Of a stretch of 64,000 bases of DNA, positions 49,327 through 57,552 are shown one piece after another. The translations under genes were made by a program, and so were the position numbers. Positions within the stretch are counted from its first letter, which is position 1, and every line of letters begins with the position of its first letter. Below the pieces are notes generated by a model, which saw nothing but the letters and a program-made list of their open reading frames with translations, searched no databases and was not told the DNA's origin. Origin of the DNA: Rhodococcoides fascians A44A (GTDB taxonomy: Bacteria > Actinomycetota > Actinomycetes > Mycobacteriales > Mycobacteriaceae); contig NZ_JMEX01000008.1 in NCBI RefSeq assembly GCF_000760735.1, positions 2,622,390-2,686,389 of the forward strand, read 5' to 3'.

Positions 49327-49836
49327 ATGATTCCGGCGCAGCGATCAGGTGGGGACTTCGTCGACGAGGTCAGGCGAGAGTGGACGGCCACTTTCCCCGA
49401 CGTCGACACCTCCGCGATCGAGGTTCTCGCTCGTGTGGGTCGGATCGCCTCGCGGGCCAGCCACCTGCTCGACGCCACACTTGCTCCCGTCGGGGTCTCG
49501 CGCGCCGAATTCGACGTGATGAGCGCGTTGCGACGGGCTGGACGGCCGCTCCGCGCCAGCGAGGTCACATCGGTCACGCTTCTCAGCGGGGCGTCGACGA
49601 CGAAGATCTCCGAGCGATTGGTCAAGGAGGGCCTGGTCGAACGCCGACGATTCGAGCGAGATGCCCGAGTGGTTCTTCTCGAATTGACCGACCGGGGAAC
49701 CGATCTGGTGGACCGGGTATTTCCCGTCCGGCTGCAGCGAGACGAGGAACTCCTCGACGGGCTCGACGAGGACGAACTGCGCACTCTCGCAGCGCTACTG
49801 CGCAAGGTCGCTCTGAATGCCGACAAACCTGTGTGA
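49327..49836 (+). CDS. MarR family transcriptional regulator
   Basis: This 169-residue winged-helix regulator contains VGVSRAEFDVMSALRRAGRP near residue 58, the recognition helix LLSGASTTKISERLVKEGLV near 84 and the wing RRRFERDARVVLLELTDRG near 105 (DxR motif). It is divergent from the FUSC exporter across an 18-bp palindrome, so it is probably its repressor, responding to a phenolic or aromatic acid. Its stop codon (49834-49836) falls in the left arm of hairpin repeat B. Confidence 0.9.
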   Translation: MIPAQRSGGDFVDEVRREWTATFPDVDTSAIEVLARVGRIASRASHLLDATLAPVGVSRAEFDVMSALRRAGRPLRASEVTSVTLLSGASTTKISERLVKEGLVERRRFERDARVVLLELTDRGTDLVDRVFPVRLQRDEELLDGLDEDELRTLAALLRKVALNADKPV

Positions 49837-49906
49837 GTGGAAATGCAGCGTCTTCTGGTCGCTCCGCTGGCTCTGCTCCTGGCCCAGGGCCTACATTTCC
49901 ACTCAC
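49833..49906. repeat. Intergenic hairpin repeat, copy B
   Basis: GTGAGTGGAAATG (49833-49845) pairs perfectly with CATTTCCACTCAC (49894-49906). The loop is 48 nt, the same length as in copy A, with core GGTCGCTCCGCTGG, then CTCTGCTCCTGG. The stem is identical to copy A 16.8 kb away. It lies between the convergent MarR and lipocalin genes and includes the MarR stop codon. Confidence 0.9.
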
Positions 49907-49927
49907 CTAGGGGTCGGACCGAGGGGG

Positions 49928-50539
49928 TCAGACCGTGGAGAGGGGGCGGATGTCCGTCGCTCCGCCCGCGGTGGGCGAGGTCAGGATGAACGTCGAGTTG
50001 TATCCCTTGGACTCGACCACTGCCCGGATCTCACGGAACTTCTCGGTACTGACCTCGGGAGAACGCGAGAGGATGAAGCCCGACGTACGCAGCGGGTCGC
50101 CGACGAGCGCCCACGAGTAGTCGTCCGCGATGTAGGCGACGATGTAGTTGGTCGGCCCTTCCGGGTTCTCCTGCGTGGGCACGCCCGGGAAGCTCACGTG
50201 CAGTTGTGCATTGGTCACCGTGTCGTTCACCCGTGCATTACCGACGATGCGGTTCTGCTCACCCGTCCACGTGGTGCAGGTGTTCTCGACGCGGATGTTG
50301 GCCGGATCGATCAACTGGTAGTTGGCCTGGGTGTCGCGCGCGCACTCGAGGTTGAACGGCTGCGGAACCGCGGCGACCTGGTTCCAGGTTCCGAGATAGC
50401 GCTCGACGTCCAGCGACGGAATCGGGGTCAGTGGCTGCCATCCCGCCGATCCTGTGTCGGGTGCGGCCTGGGCCGGACTGCCGACGAGGGCGAGTCCTGC
50501 GACGCAGGCTGCCGCCGCGATCGAAACACGTACCTTCAT
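49928..50539 (-). CDS. Secreted lipocalin (Blc-like)
   Basis: This 203-residue protein has a Sec signal (SIAAAACVAGLALVGSPAQAA) and a lipocalin barrel. The first conserved region is VERYLGTWNQVAAVPQPFN (GxW motif), the central region includes TNYIVAYIADDYSWALVGDP and the last SPEVSTEKFREIRAVVESKG, as in bacterial outer lipocalins. It probably binds and carries a hydrophobic ligand at the cell surface. It lies 5 bp after the MMPL gene stop and is likely co-transcribed with it, suggesting a shared lipid-related role. Confidence 0.9.
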   Translation of the reverse strand: MKVRVSIAAAACVAGLALVGSPAQAAPDTGSAGWQPLTPIPSLDVERYLGTWNQVAAVPQPFNLECARDTQANYQLIDPANIRVENTCTTWTGEQNRIVGNARVNDTVTNAQLHVSFPGVPTQENPEGPTNYIVAYIADDYSWALVGDPLRTSGFILSRSPEVSTEKFREIRAVVESKGYNSTFILTSPTAGGATDIRPLSTV

Positions 50540-50544
50540 GAATC

Positions 50545-52605
50545 TCACTCCTTTGTTCCCACCAGTTCGGTTCTGCTGGAATCGATTCGGTTCGGCCACC
50601 ATATCCCCGGGCCGACAAGGGTGAACAGTGCCGGTATGACCAGCGTGCGCACGACGAACGTGTCGAGAAGAATGCCGAACCCGACGATGATGCCCAACTG
50701 CGTCAGCGTGATCAGCGGTAGCACGCCGAGGACGCAGAACACGGCGGCCAACACGATGCCGGCGCTGGTGATGACTCCACCTGTCGCGCCGACGGCTCGA
50801 ACGATCGCCGAGCGTGTGCCGTGACCGGGAACTTCCTCGCGCGTGCGAGTGACGAGGAAGATCGTGTAGTCCACACCGAGCGCGACGAGGAACAGGAACG
50901 CGTACAGCGGAACGTTGTCGTCGAGCGCCGGGAATCCGAACACGCTGCTGCTGAACCAGCTTCCGACGCCGAGCGCGGCCAGGGCGCTGAGCACCGTCGT
51001 GCCGACGAGTATCAACGGCGCGATCAACGAGCGCAGCAGTGCGATCAGTACGACGAGTACGACGATCAGGATGGCAGGAACGACCACGAGTCGGTCGCGT
51101 GCGGCGGCGTCGGATGTGTCGAGGGCCTGTGCGTCGCTGCCGCCCACCAGGGCGTCGGGGATGTCCGAGAACGCGGCACGCAGTTCCTCGACGGCGGCGA
51201 ACGCGTCGTCCGAGGCAGGGGCGGCGTCGGTGACGACGGACCACTGAGTCAGGCCGGTCCCGGAATCCGCTCCGCGGGTGAACGAGTCGACGGAGGTGGC
51301 TCCGTCCAGCGCGGTTTCGATGCGCTCGGCGGAGTCGGTGGGTGCGACGACGGTCGTCGGATCGGCCAGTCCGGCCGGGAAGTGTTCCGAGAGTGTGTCG
51401 AAACCCTCGACGGATTCGGCGGTGACGCGGAACTGCTCGGTCTGGGACAGGCCGATTCCAGTGCCGAACAGTGCTGCAGCACAAGCGATCAGCGCGACGA
51501 GTGTGATGGATGCTGTGCGCGTCGGGTGGCGTGAGACCGCGGCAGCGACCGAGTGCCAGGCACCCGTCGTCGCGGTGTCCTTGTCCTCGCCCTTGGGGAT
51601 GAACGGCCAGAACAATTTCGGTCCGCACAGTGCGAGCAGTGGCGGTAGAACGACGAGGACGAACACGGCTGCGACCACGAGGCCCGCGGCGGCGAGGGCA
51701 CCGAGGCTGCGGGTACTGGGCAGGATTGCGAGCAACAACGTCAGAAGCGCGAGGACGACGGTGGCGTTGCTGGCGAGAATGGCGGGCCCGGCGTGGCGAA
51801 CGGCATGACGCAGTGCGTCGCGGTGGTCGTCGCGGGTGCGCAGCTCCTCTCGATAGCGCGAGATGAGAAGGAGCGCATAGTTGGTACCCGCGCCGAAGAC
51901 GAGCACGCTGGTGATGCCGGACGTCGACCCGTCGAACGACAGGCCGGTCAGTTCCGCCAGTGCGGTGCCCACCGACGTGGCGACGCGGTCCCCGAGCCCG
52001 ATGACCAGCAGTGGAACGAGCCACAGGATGGGGGAGCGGTAGGTCACGATGAGCAGGATCGCGACGACGAGTGCGGTGACGGCCAACAGGGTGAAGTTCG
52101 CGCCGGAGAAGGAGTTCGCGATGTCCGCGCCGAATGCGGGCCCGCCGGTGAGCTGCGCCTCGAGGTCCGAGGGGAGGCCGTCGACCGCCTTGTCGCGGAG
52201 CGAGGTGACGGTGTCGTTCAGGTCGAAGCCGGACAGGGAGCTGTCCACCTGCACGATGCCGAGGGTGGCTTTGCCGTCCGGCGCAGGTACCAGCGGTGAC
52301 GCGGTGTCCGACAGGCGTGCGAGGGCCTGAGCGGCGGCGTCGGTGTCGGCCGGGGTCAGGACACCGTCGTCGACGCGGCTCACCACGAGGATGACCGGCG
52401 CGGTCTCCGACCCGGGGAATTGGTCGAGTAGTTCGGTGACCTGCGCGGAATCAGCTTCGGGTGGCACCGAGGAAGGGGCTTGCCCGGCTGAGTCGTTTTC
52501 ACCCACGAGGCCCATGAAGGCGACGGAGAGAACGATCACGGCAAGCGACAGGGCCCACGAGCGTCGTGAGCTGACTATTCGGGCAAATCGAGTCCAGAAG
52601 TCCAC
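50545..52605 (-). CDS. MMPL-family RND transporter
   Basis: This 686-residue MmpL/YdfJ-type exporter has two repeats, each with a large external loop and a helix bundle. The first helix is at residues 17-36. SVLVFGAGTNYALLLISRYR (near 230) is the first-half TM4 equivalent and ALGVDYTIFLVTRTREE (near 575) the second-half equivalent; proton relay in MmpL3 uses an Asp-Tyr pair at these sites. In the first half the Asp is replaced by Asn (TNY). Relatives move lipids or toxic compounds. It is followed by a lipocalin and is divergent from a MarR gene. Confidence 0.92.
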   Translation of the reverse strand: MDFWTRFARIVSSRRSWALSLAVIVLSVAFMGLVGENDSAGQAPSSVPPEADSAQVTELLDQFPGSETAPVILVVSRVDDGVLTPADTDAAAQALARLSDTASPLVPAPDGKATLGIVQVDSSLSGFDLNDTVTSLRDKAVDGLPSDLEAQLTGGPAFGADIANSFSGANFTLLAVTALVVAILLIVTYRSPILWLVPLLVIGLGDRVATSVGTALAELTGLSFDGSTSGITSVLVFGAGTNYALLLISRYREELRTRDDHRDALRHAVRHAGPAILASNATVVLALLTLLLAILPSTRSLGALAAAGLVVAAVFVLVVLPPLLALCGPKLFWPFIPKGEDKDTATTGAWHSVAAAVSRHPTRTASITLVALIACAAALFGTGIGLSQTEQFRVTAESVEGFDTLSEHFPAGLADPTTVVAPTDSAERIETALDGATSVDSFTRGADSGTGLTQWSVVTDAAPASDDAFAAVEELRAAFSDIPDALVGGSDAQALDTSDAAARDRLVVVPAILIVVLVVLIALLRSLIAPLILVGTTVLSALAALGVGSWFSSSVFGFPALDDNVPLYAFLFLVALGVDYTIFLVTRTREEVPGHGTRSAIVRAVGATGGVITSAGIVLAAVFCVLGVLPLITLTQLGIIVGFGILLDTFVVRTLVIPALFTLVGPGIWWPNRIDSSRTELVGTKE

Positions 52606-52624
52606 CGGCCAACAATCTCATTAA

Positions 52625-52637
52625 CTTAACAATTAAG
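52625..52637. promoter_or_regulatory. MarR operator candidate
   Basis: CTTAA-CAA-TTAAG lies 20 bp upstream of the MMPL start in an A/T-rich island of the 103-bp divergent gap, where the adjacent MarR protein would be expected to bind. Confidence 0.55.
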
Positions 52638-52708
52638 CAACTGAGAGAACTCGCGCGTCTTCAGCGCGATAGTGTTGCCCAGGACCCGATGGAACGAAAC
52701 CGAAGAAA

Positions 52709-53227
52709 GTGAACTCCGTGCCCGACCGCAGTGCATCCGAGCGACGTGCATCCGAACGACGCGCGGAACTGGAGTCGATGATCTCGTCGGACGTCCGTGC
52801 CCTGTCGTCGGTGTCCGAGGAGATCGGGCGGGCATTCGGGGCGCAACACGAGCTGCGGCCCAACGACTTTCGTGCCCTCCTGCTCATCATGGTCGCCGAC
52901 GTCGAGGGGCAGCCGCTCACCGCGGGCGAGCTCGGGGGCCGCCTCGGACTCTCGTCCGCCGCCATGACGTACCTCGTCGAACGCATGATCTCGTCGGGAC
53001 ACATCCGGCGGGAGAAGGATGCACACGACCGCCGCAAGGTGATCCTCCGGTACGACGAGCACGGCATGGAAGTCGCGCGCGGATTCTTCGGACCACTGGG
53101 GGTCAAGACGTCGGCAGCCCTGGCCGACCTTCCCGACGGAGATCTGGCTGCCGCGCACCGGGTGTTCGCCGTGCTGATCGACGCCATGCGCGACCACCAC
53201 GACGAACTACACACCGGGCAGAACTAG
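52709..53227 (+). CDS. MarR family transcriptional regulator
   Basis: This 172-residue winged-helix protein has ELRPNDFRALLLIMVADVEG near residue 48, AGELGGRLGLSSAAMTYLVE near 71 and HIRREKDAHDRRKVILRYDE near 98 (wing with DRR). It starts with GTG at 52709. The N-terminus has a doubled ASERR from a short tandem DNA repeat. It is divergent from the MMPL exporter and lipocalin and is their likely repressor. Its stop overlaps the stop of the convergent alcohol dehydrogenase. Confidence 0.88.
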   Translation: MNSVPDRSASERRASERRAELESMISSDVRALSSVSEEIGRAFGAQHELRPNDFRALLLIMVADVEGQPLTAGELGGRLGLSSAAMTYLVERMISSGHIRREKDAHDRRKVILRYDEHGMEVARGFFGPLGVKTSAALADLPDGDLAAAHRVFAVLIDAMRDHHDELHTGQN

Positions 53228-54405
53228 GGCTTCAGCAGCACCTTCACGGCTCCGTCCTGCTTCTTCTGGAAGATCTCGTAGGCGTGCGGCGCCTGGTCGA
53301 GGGGCAGTGTGTGGGTGGCGAAATCGTCGACGCCAAGGGGATCGTCGTCGGTCAGGAGCGGCAGGATGTCGTCGACCCAGCGCAGCACGTTGGCCTGGCC
53401 CATGTGCAGCCGAATCTGCTTGTCGAACAACGTGAGCATCGGCAGCGGGTCCGCCATTCCTCCGTACACGCCGCTCAGCGAGATGGTGCCGCCACGTCGG
53501 ACGATGTCGATCGCGCTGTAGAACGCGCCGAGACGGTCCACGCCTGCTTTCTGCATCATCGGTCCGGCGATCGCGTCGGGGAGCAGAGACGTCACACTCT
53601 GGGCGAGTTTGGCCACGGGAGACCCGTGCGCTTCCATGCCGACCGCGTCGACGACGGAGTCGGTGCCACGCCCGTCGGTCAGGTCACGGATGGCGTCGGC
53701 GAGATCGCCGCCCAGATCGTCGAAGTTCAGCACCTCGATTCCGCGATCCGCAGCACGCTGAAGCCGCTCCGGAACTCGGTCGACGCCGATGACTCGATGC
53801 CCACGGTGATGCGCGATGCGGGCCGCCATGTCGCCGATGGGGCCGAGTCCGAGCACCGTGACCGAGCCACCGTCGGGAATGTCGGCGTACTCCACCGCCT
53901 GCCACGCTGTGGGGAGCACGTCGGAGAGGTAGACGAACCGTGAGTCGTCCGGCCCGACGGGCACCTTGATGTGCGTGTTCTGCGCTTGCGGGATCCGAAG
54001 ATACTGCGCCTGACCGCCGGGAACCTGGCCGTACAGGCTCGAGTATCCGAACAATGCCGCGCCCATTCCCTGGTCGCGGACCTGCGTGGTCTCGCACTGG
54101 GTGAAGAGGCTGGAATTGCACATGTAACAGTGACCGCACGAGATCTGGAACGGAACGACCACCCGGTCGCCGACCTTCAGATCGCCGACATCCGGCCCCA
54201 CCTCCTCGACGATCCCCATGGGTTCGTGCCCCAGGATGTCGCCCTCGGACATGAACGCACCGAGCACTTCGTACAGGTGAAGGTCCGATCCGCAGATGTT
54301 CGTGGTGGTCACCTTGATGATCGCATCGGTGGGTTCCTCGATCCTCGGATCAGGCACGGTGTCGACGCTTACCTTGCGCTTTCCTTGGTATGTAACAGCT
54401 TTCAT
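53224..54405 (-). CDS. Zn-dependent alcohol dehydrogenase (formaldehyde-dehydrogenase-like)
   Basis: This 393-residue medium-chain dehydrogenase resembles the glutathione-independent formaldehyde dehydrogenase branch. Catalytic Zn ligands are Cys38 (TNICGSDLH) and His60-Glu61 (LGHEP). The structural-Zn lobe CGHCYMCNSSLFTQC is present, with three Cys plus a further one. The NAD site is VTVLGLGPIGDMAARIAHHR near residue 182. GAGGA lies 7 nt before the ATG at 54405, and a stress-sigma-like promoter lies further upstream. It oxidises an alcohol or aldehyde; formaldehyde produced by Mno is an attractive but unproven substrate. Confidence 0.88.
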   Translation of the reverse strand: MKAVTYQGKRKVSVDTVPDPRIEEPTDAIIKVTTTNICGSDLHLYEVLGAFMSEGDILGHEPMGIVEEVGPDVGDLKVGDRVVVPFQISCGHCYMCNSSLFTQCETTQVRDQGMGAALFGYSSLYGQVPGGQAQYLRIPQAQNTHIKVPVGPDDSRFVYLSDVLPTAWQAVEYADIPDGGSVTVLGLGPIGDMAARIAHHRGHRVIGVDRVPERLQRAADRGIEVLNFDDLGGDLADAIRDLTDGRGTDSVVDAVGMEAHGSPVAKLAQSVTSLLPDAIAGPMMQKAGVDRLGAFYSAIDIVRRGGTISLSGVYGGMADPLPMLTLFDKQIRLHMGQANVLRWVDDILPLLTDDDPLGVDDFATHTLPLDQAPHAYEIFQKKQDGAVKVLLKP

Positions 54406-54449
54406 GTTCGGTCCTCGCTAGGTCGGAGACGGTCGAGCTCATGTCTCGG

Positions 54450-54475
54450 GTGCCCTGGGTAGGACGAGCCGAAAC
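54450..54475 (-). promoter_or_regulatory. Stress-sigma (SigB/SigF-like) promoter candidate
   Basis: On the minus strand GTTT (54475-54472) and GGGCAC (54455-54450) are separated by 16 bp, near the GTTT-N16-GGGTAT pattern of actinobacterial SigF/SigB promoters. It would start a transcript about 40 bp upstream of the alcohol dehydrogenase. The -10 element deviates at two positions. Otherwise the gap 54406-54642 shows nothing definite. Confidence 0.35.
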
Positions 54476-54642
54476 GCGGGTGTACGGGAAGCCCCCGGTG
54501 CCGTAGGGTTGGACGCGGTTGAGATAACAGCCGTTGTCGGAGGAGACTCCACGGGATAGCCCGGCGGCTTGTTCGGATTTGTGGCCGGCTCCGGTCACCC
54601 GCATCAGCTCGCTCAGTTTCCTCCCGATCGATCAACGATGGG

Positions 54643-55050
54643 ATGGCTATGACTGTTACTCCACACGGTTTGAACGACGAAGGAACTACCCGGCCGCACG
54701 CTGCCACCGAAACTTCGGTCTCGGTTGCCGCGACAGGTGCCATTTTCAGCGCCTCCGCGGCCGGATCCAACTCTCTCGTCGTCAAAGTTCACGGCGACAT
54801 CGATATGCGTAGCGCACCGATTCTGACGGATTTCGTTCTCAGTCGGGTCACCCCCGACGTCAGGATGATTCTCGATCTGTCGGATGTGGACTTCTTCGCA
54901 ATCGCCGGATTGACGATCTTCACAGCACTGGACGAGGCACGCCTGAACTGGTGCCTGGTCGAGGGGTACGCGGTGCACAGGTTGCTGCAGGCAGCAGCCG
55001 TCGTTCCCACGGCCCAGAGGTTCGACTCGGTCGAGAACGCGGTCCACTGA
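54643..55050 (+). CDS. STAS-domain protein (anti-anti-sigma-like)
   Basis: This 135-residue protein has a disordered first third and a C-terminal STAS domain (residues 42-130): LVVKVHGDIDMRSAPILTDF, then MILDLSDVDFFAIAGLTIFT. STAS proteins of this kind bind anti-sigma kinases in partner-switching circuits. In SpoIIAA-type members a Ser in the DSSGL position is phosphorylated; here that stretch is AIAGL, so switching by phosphorylation at that site is not possible. It may act as a constitutive binder. No partner kinase is adjacent. ATG 54643 or 54649 could be used. A strong terminator follows. Confidence 0.82.
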   Translation: MAMTVTPHGLNDEGTTRPHAATETSVSVAATGAIFSASAAGSNSLVVKVHGDIDMRSAPILTDFVLSRVTPDVRMILDLSDVDFFAIAGLTIFTALDEARLNWCLVEGYAVHRLLQAAAVVPTAQRFDSVENAVH

Positions 55051-55083
55051 CCGCCCGCTAGCAGATTCATGTAGGCACGCACT

Positions 55084-56670
55084 TCATCTGGTGACCAGCT
55101 CCAACAGGGAGCTGGTCACTTTTTTGCGTACAGGGCCGAGCAGGCCCGTCTGTCCAAGGGCAGCGCGAGCTGCGTTCATCCCGGCTGCGCCGTGCACCCC
55201 GCCACCGGGATGAGCGGACGAACTTCCCAGGAACAGCCCTTCGACGGGCGTCTCCGCCCGCCCCAGACCCGGCGTCGGCCGGAAGATCAGTTGCTGTTGC
55301 AGTTGCGCGGTCCCGCCGTTGACCGCACCGCCGAACAGGTTGGTGTTCTCGGCCGCCAGATCGGACGGGCGTTGAACGACCTCGCCGACGATCGATCCGC
55401 TGAAACCGGGTGCGTGTTCCTCCAGTACCGTCCGCACCCGAGCCGCGATGGTGTCGGCCGACGCGTCGTCGGTGACTCCGCGGGGAAGGTGCGTGTACGC
55501 CCATGCGCTCTCGGTCCCCGCCGGTGACCGCGAAGGATCCGCGGTGGTCATCTGGCCGAACAGCATGAACGGGCGCTTCGGCAACACGTTGATCGACAGA
55601 TCCGTGGTCCACCGCAGCAGCCCGTCCTCGTCCGCACCCAAGTGGACGGTCCCCGCGTCGGACAGGCTCTTCGATCGCCACGGTATCGGCCGGTCGAGCG
55701 CGTAGTTGACCTTCACCACCGGGGTGTCCCACTCGAACTTCGCCAGGTCGTCGTGCATGCGTTGCGGAATGGCGTCGTGTGGAAGCAGGTCCTGGTAGAG
55801 CATCGGTGCCGAGACGTCGGCGACGATCGCCTTGCGGGCCAGCACGACGTCGCCCGACGCGGTGCGAACCCCGGTGGCCCGCCCGTTCGACGTGATCACC
55901 GACACCACAGGGGTGCCGCACCGGAGCTCGGCGGACCCGGCCCGACGAACCAGGGCGGCTGTCAGCTCGCCGGCTCCGCCGACCGGAACGGGGTAGCCGA
56001 CGTCCTGAGCCATCATCGTCAGCAGATAACCCATCGCGCCGCTGACCGACGCATCCAGGGGTGCGTCGCCGTGCATCGCGTTCCCCAGCAGCAGACATCG
56101 GGCCGCGGAGCTGCGGAACGTCTCGTGCGCCATCGCACGTGCAGGCAGCGCCATGAACCGCGCGAACCGCAGCGTCTCCGCGGCACCGAGCTTTCGGGAC
56201 AGCGACACACCGGCCTTGACGGGCGGAAACGGCGTGAAGAAGGCGTCGAGCAGCGGTTTCTTGATTTTCTGCCACTGCTCGAACAGAGCGAGCCAGGCAT
56301 CGCCGTCACGCCGGTCGTGTTCGCTCAATGCGGCCGCGGTATCGGCGACGTCCCGCAGAACCGTCGGCGCATCCTCGTCGGCGGACGACCGCGCGTGGCC
56401 GTACGCCGCCGGGGACCGTGACCACCTCAATCCGTGGTCCTCCAACCCCAGCGCCGTCATCGCCGGAGACGACGCGCCGAGGGGATAGAACGCGCTGAAC
56501 AGGTCACTGGTGAACCCGGGAATTAGTTCGGCGCTGCGTACCGCGCCGCCGGGAGCAGGCGCCGCCTCGACGATCACCACGTCCCATCCCGCGTCGGCAA
56601 GTGCGGCAGCGGCGACGAGGCCGTTGTGGCCTGCGCCGATGACAACGGCGTCGGCAGTGGTGGTGCTCAT
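55084..56670 (-). CDS. Phytoene-desaturase-like FAD oxidoreductase
   Basis: This 528-residue flavoprotein of the CrtI-like family has the N-terminal FAD motif AVVIGAGHNGLVAAAALADA, then VVIVEAAPAPGGAVRS, a middle substrate domain and the C-terminal signature FLGSSSAHPGGGVHGAAGMN, typical of carotenoid desaturases and relatives. No other carotenoid genes are nearby, so the real substrate may be a different lipid. The ATG at 56670 directly precedes the FAD motif; an upstream ATG at 56718 is less likely. Its last codons lie in the terminator hairpin of the convergent STAS gene. Confidence 0.87.
   Translation of the reverse strand: MSTTTADAVVIGAGHNGLVAAAALADAGWDVVIVEAAPAPGGAVRSAELIPGFTSDLFSAFYPLGASSPAMTALGLEDHGLRWSRSPAAYGHARSSADEDAPTVLRDVADTAAALSEHDRRDGDAWLALFEQWQKIKKPLLDAFFTPFPPVKAGVSLSRKLGAAETLRFARFMALPARAMAHETFRSSAARCLLLGNAMHGDAPLDASVSGAMGYLLTMMAQDVGYPVPVGGAGELTAALVRRAGSAELRCGTPVVSVITSNGRATGVRTASGDVVLARKAIVADVSAPMLYQDLLPHDAIPQRMHDDLAKFEWDTPVVKVNYALDRPIPWRSKSLSDAGTVHLGADEDGLLRWTTDLSINVLPKRPFMLFGQMTTADPSRSPAGTESAWAYTHLPRGVTDDASADTIAARVRTVLEEHAPGFSGSIVGEVVQRPSDLAAENTNLFGGAVNGGTAQLQQQLIFRPTPGLGRAETPVEGLFLGSSSAHPGGGVHGAAGMNAARAALGQTGLLGPVRKKVTSSLLELVTR
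55091..55125 (+). terminator. Intrinsic terminator of the STAS gene
   Basis: GTGACCAGCTCC (55091-55102) pairs with GGAGCTGGTCAC (55108-55119) over a 6-nt loop, followed at once by six T. This is a textbook rho-independent terminator 40 bp after the STAS stop, rare in such GC-rich DNA. It lies inside the 3' coding end of the convergent oxidoreductase. Confidence 0.88.
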
Positions 56671-56731
56671 GCGGGAGGCGACCTTTCGCGAGTGTGCTGC
56701 CGGGTGCATGCCCCGCACGGGCGAGAGTCAA

Positions 56732-57364
56732 TCAGGACTGGTCGCGGCCGACCGATTCGACGATCCGGTGAGCCAGGGTGTGCAGCTTGACGTTCTCGTT
56801 CTGCGATTGCAGCGACAGTACCTCGAAGGCGTCGTCCGCAGCGATGCCCCGGATCGCCATCACGATCCCCTTGGCCTGCTCGATCGTCGCTCGTGTCCGC
56901 ATCGCCTCACGAAGTCCCGTGAGTTCGCGCTGCGCCTCGCTCGCACGTCGCGAGTTCCAGATGGCGCTCTCGACCGCGGTGACGAACACCTTGATCAGGA
57001 TCTCGTCCGTCTCGGTGAACGTGTGGTCGGTGAAGCTGTAGACCTCGAGCGCACCGATCTGCGTCGTGTCGACAGAAATCGGCGCCGAGAGGCAGCCCGG
57101 CGCATCGAACTCGAGAACACGAGGGTCCGTGTACGCAACCGTCTTCGGAGTTCCCGTCGACTCGTCCACGAGCGTGACACCCGCCATGTCGGCACCCAGC
57201 ACGGTGTCGACGACCTGGGTGCACACACTGTGCAGCAGCGTCTCGACCTGAGCGTGCGACAACAGAAGGTTGCGGAACGATTCGAGCCCCGGCTCGAGGG
57301 CTCCGTCCTCGTCCGCGCGCAGCTCACCGTCGCGCGGGTCGCAGACTCGCGGCGTCTCTTTCAT
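56732..57364 (-). CDS. GAF–ANTAR signalling protein
   Basis: This 210-residue protein has an N-terminal GAF sensor domain (residues 25-140; LLHSVCTQVVDTVLGADMAG, then ISVDTTQIGALEVYSFTDHT) and a C-terminal ANTAR RNA-binding domain (residues 145-205; LREAMRTRATIEQAKGIVMA, with conserved Ala/Lys/Gly, then AFEVLSLQSQNENVKLHTLA). ANTAR proteins bind tandem hairpins in mRNA leaders and prevent termination. The GAF ligand is unknown. It lies between the oxidoreductase and the second Usp gene on the same strand, and may regulate distant targets. Confidence 0.92.
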   Translation of the reverse strand: MKETPRVCDPRDGELRADEDGALEPGLESFRNLLLSHAQVETLLHSVCTQVVDTVLGADMAGVTLVDESTGTPKTVAYTDPRVLEFDAPGCLSAPISVDTTQIGALEVYSFTDHTFTETDEILIKVFVTAVESAIWNSRRASEAQRELTGLREAMRTRATIEQAKGIVMAIRGIAADDAFEVLSLQSQNENVKLHTLAHRIVESVGRDQS

Positions 57365-57506
57365 GTCATCACCACACTCTTCGAGTGCACTTGCCGTGCT
57401 CTTGGATTGCCGGCGATGACTTCACCGAATGAGACTGGAAATATTACGACAACACCTGTCCGACTTCACGCACCAGGTCACCGGAGCGCCGTCGGATCGC
57501 ACGCGA

Positions 57507-57538
57507 AAGGGCGGACCCGCGTGTCGGATCCGCCCCTT
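57507..57538 (-). terminator. Hairpin after the second Usp gene
   Basis: AAGGGCGGA (57507-57515) and TCCGCCCCTT (57529-57538) form a GC-rich stem with one bulged base, 14 bp past the Usp stop on its coding strand. It is probably the end of the tctC/citMHS/usp transcripts. The remainder of the gap 57365-57552 shows nothing clear. Confidence 0.55.
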
Positions 57539-57552
57539 CGGTGCTGAGCGTG

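Noticed and set aside
49928..52024. A 698-residue frame ending in the lipocalin
   Set aside because: The upstream two-thirds is a shadow of the MMPL gene. The lipocalin has its own ATG at 50539 and signal peptide.
54350..54604. Small ORF upstream of the Zn alcohol dehydrogenase
   Set aside because: It overlaps the dehydrogenase start in another frame, is Arg-rich and has no conserved features.
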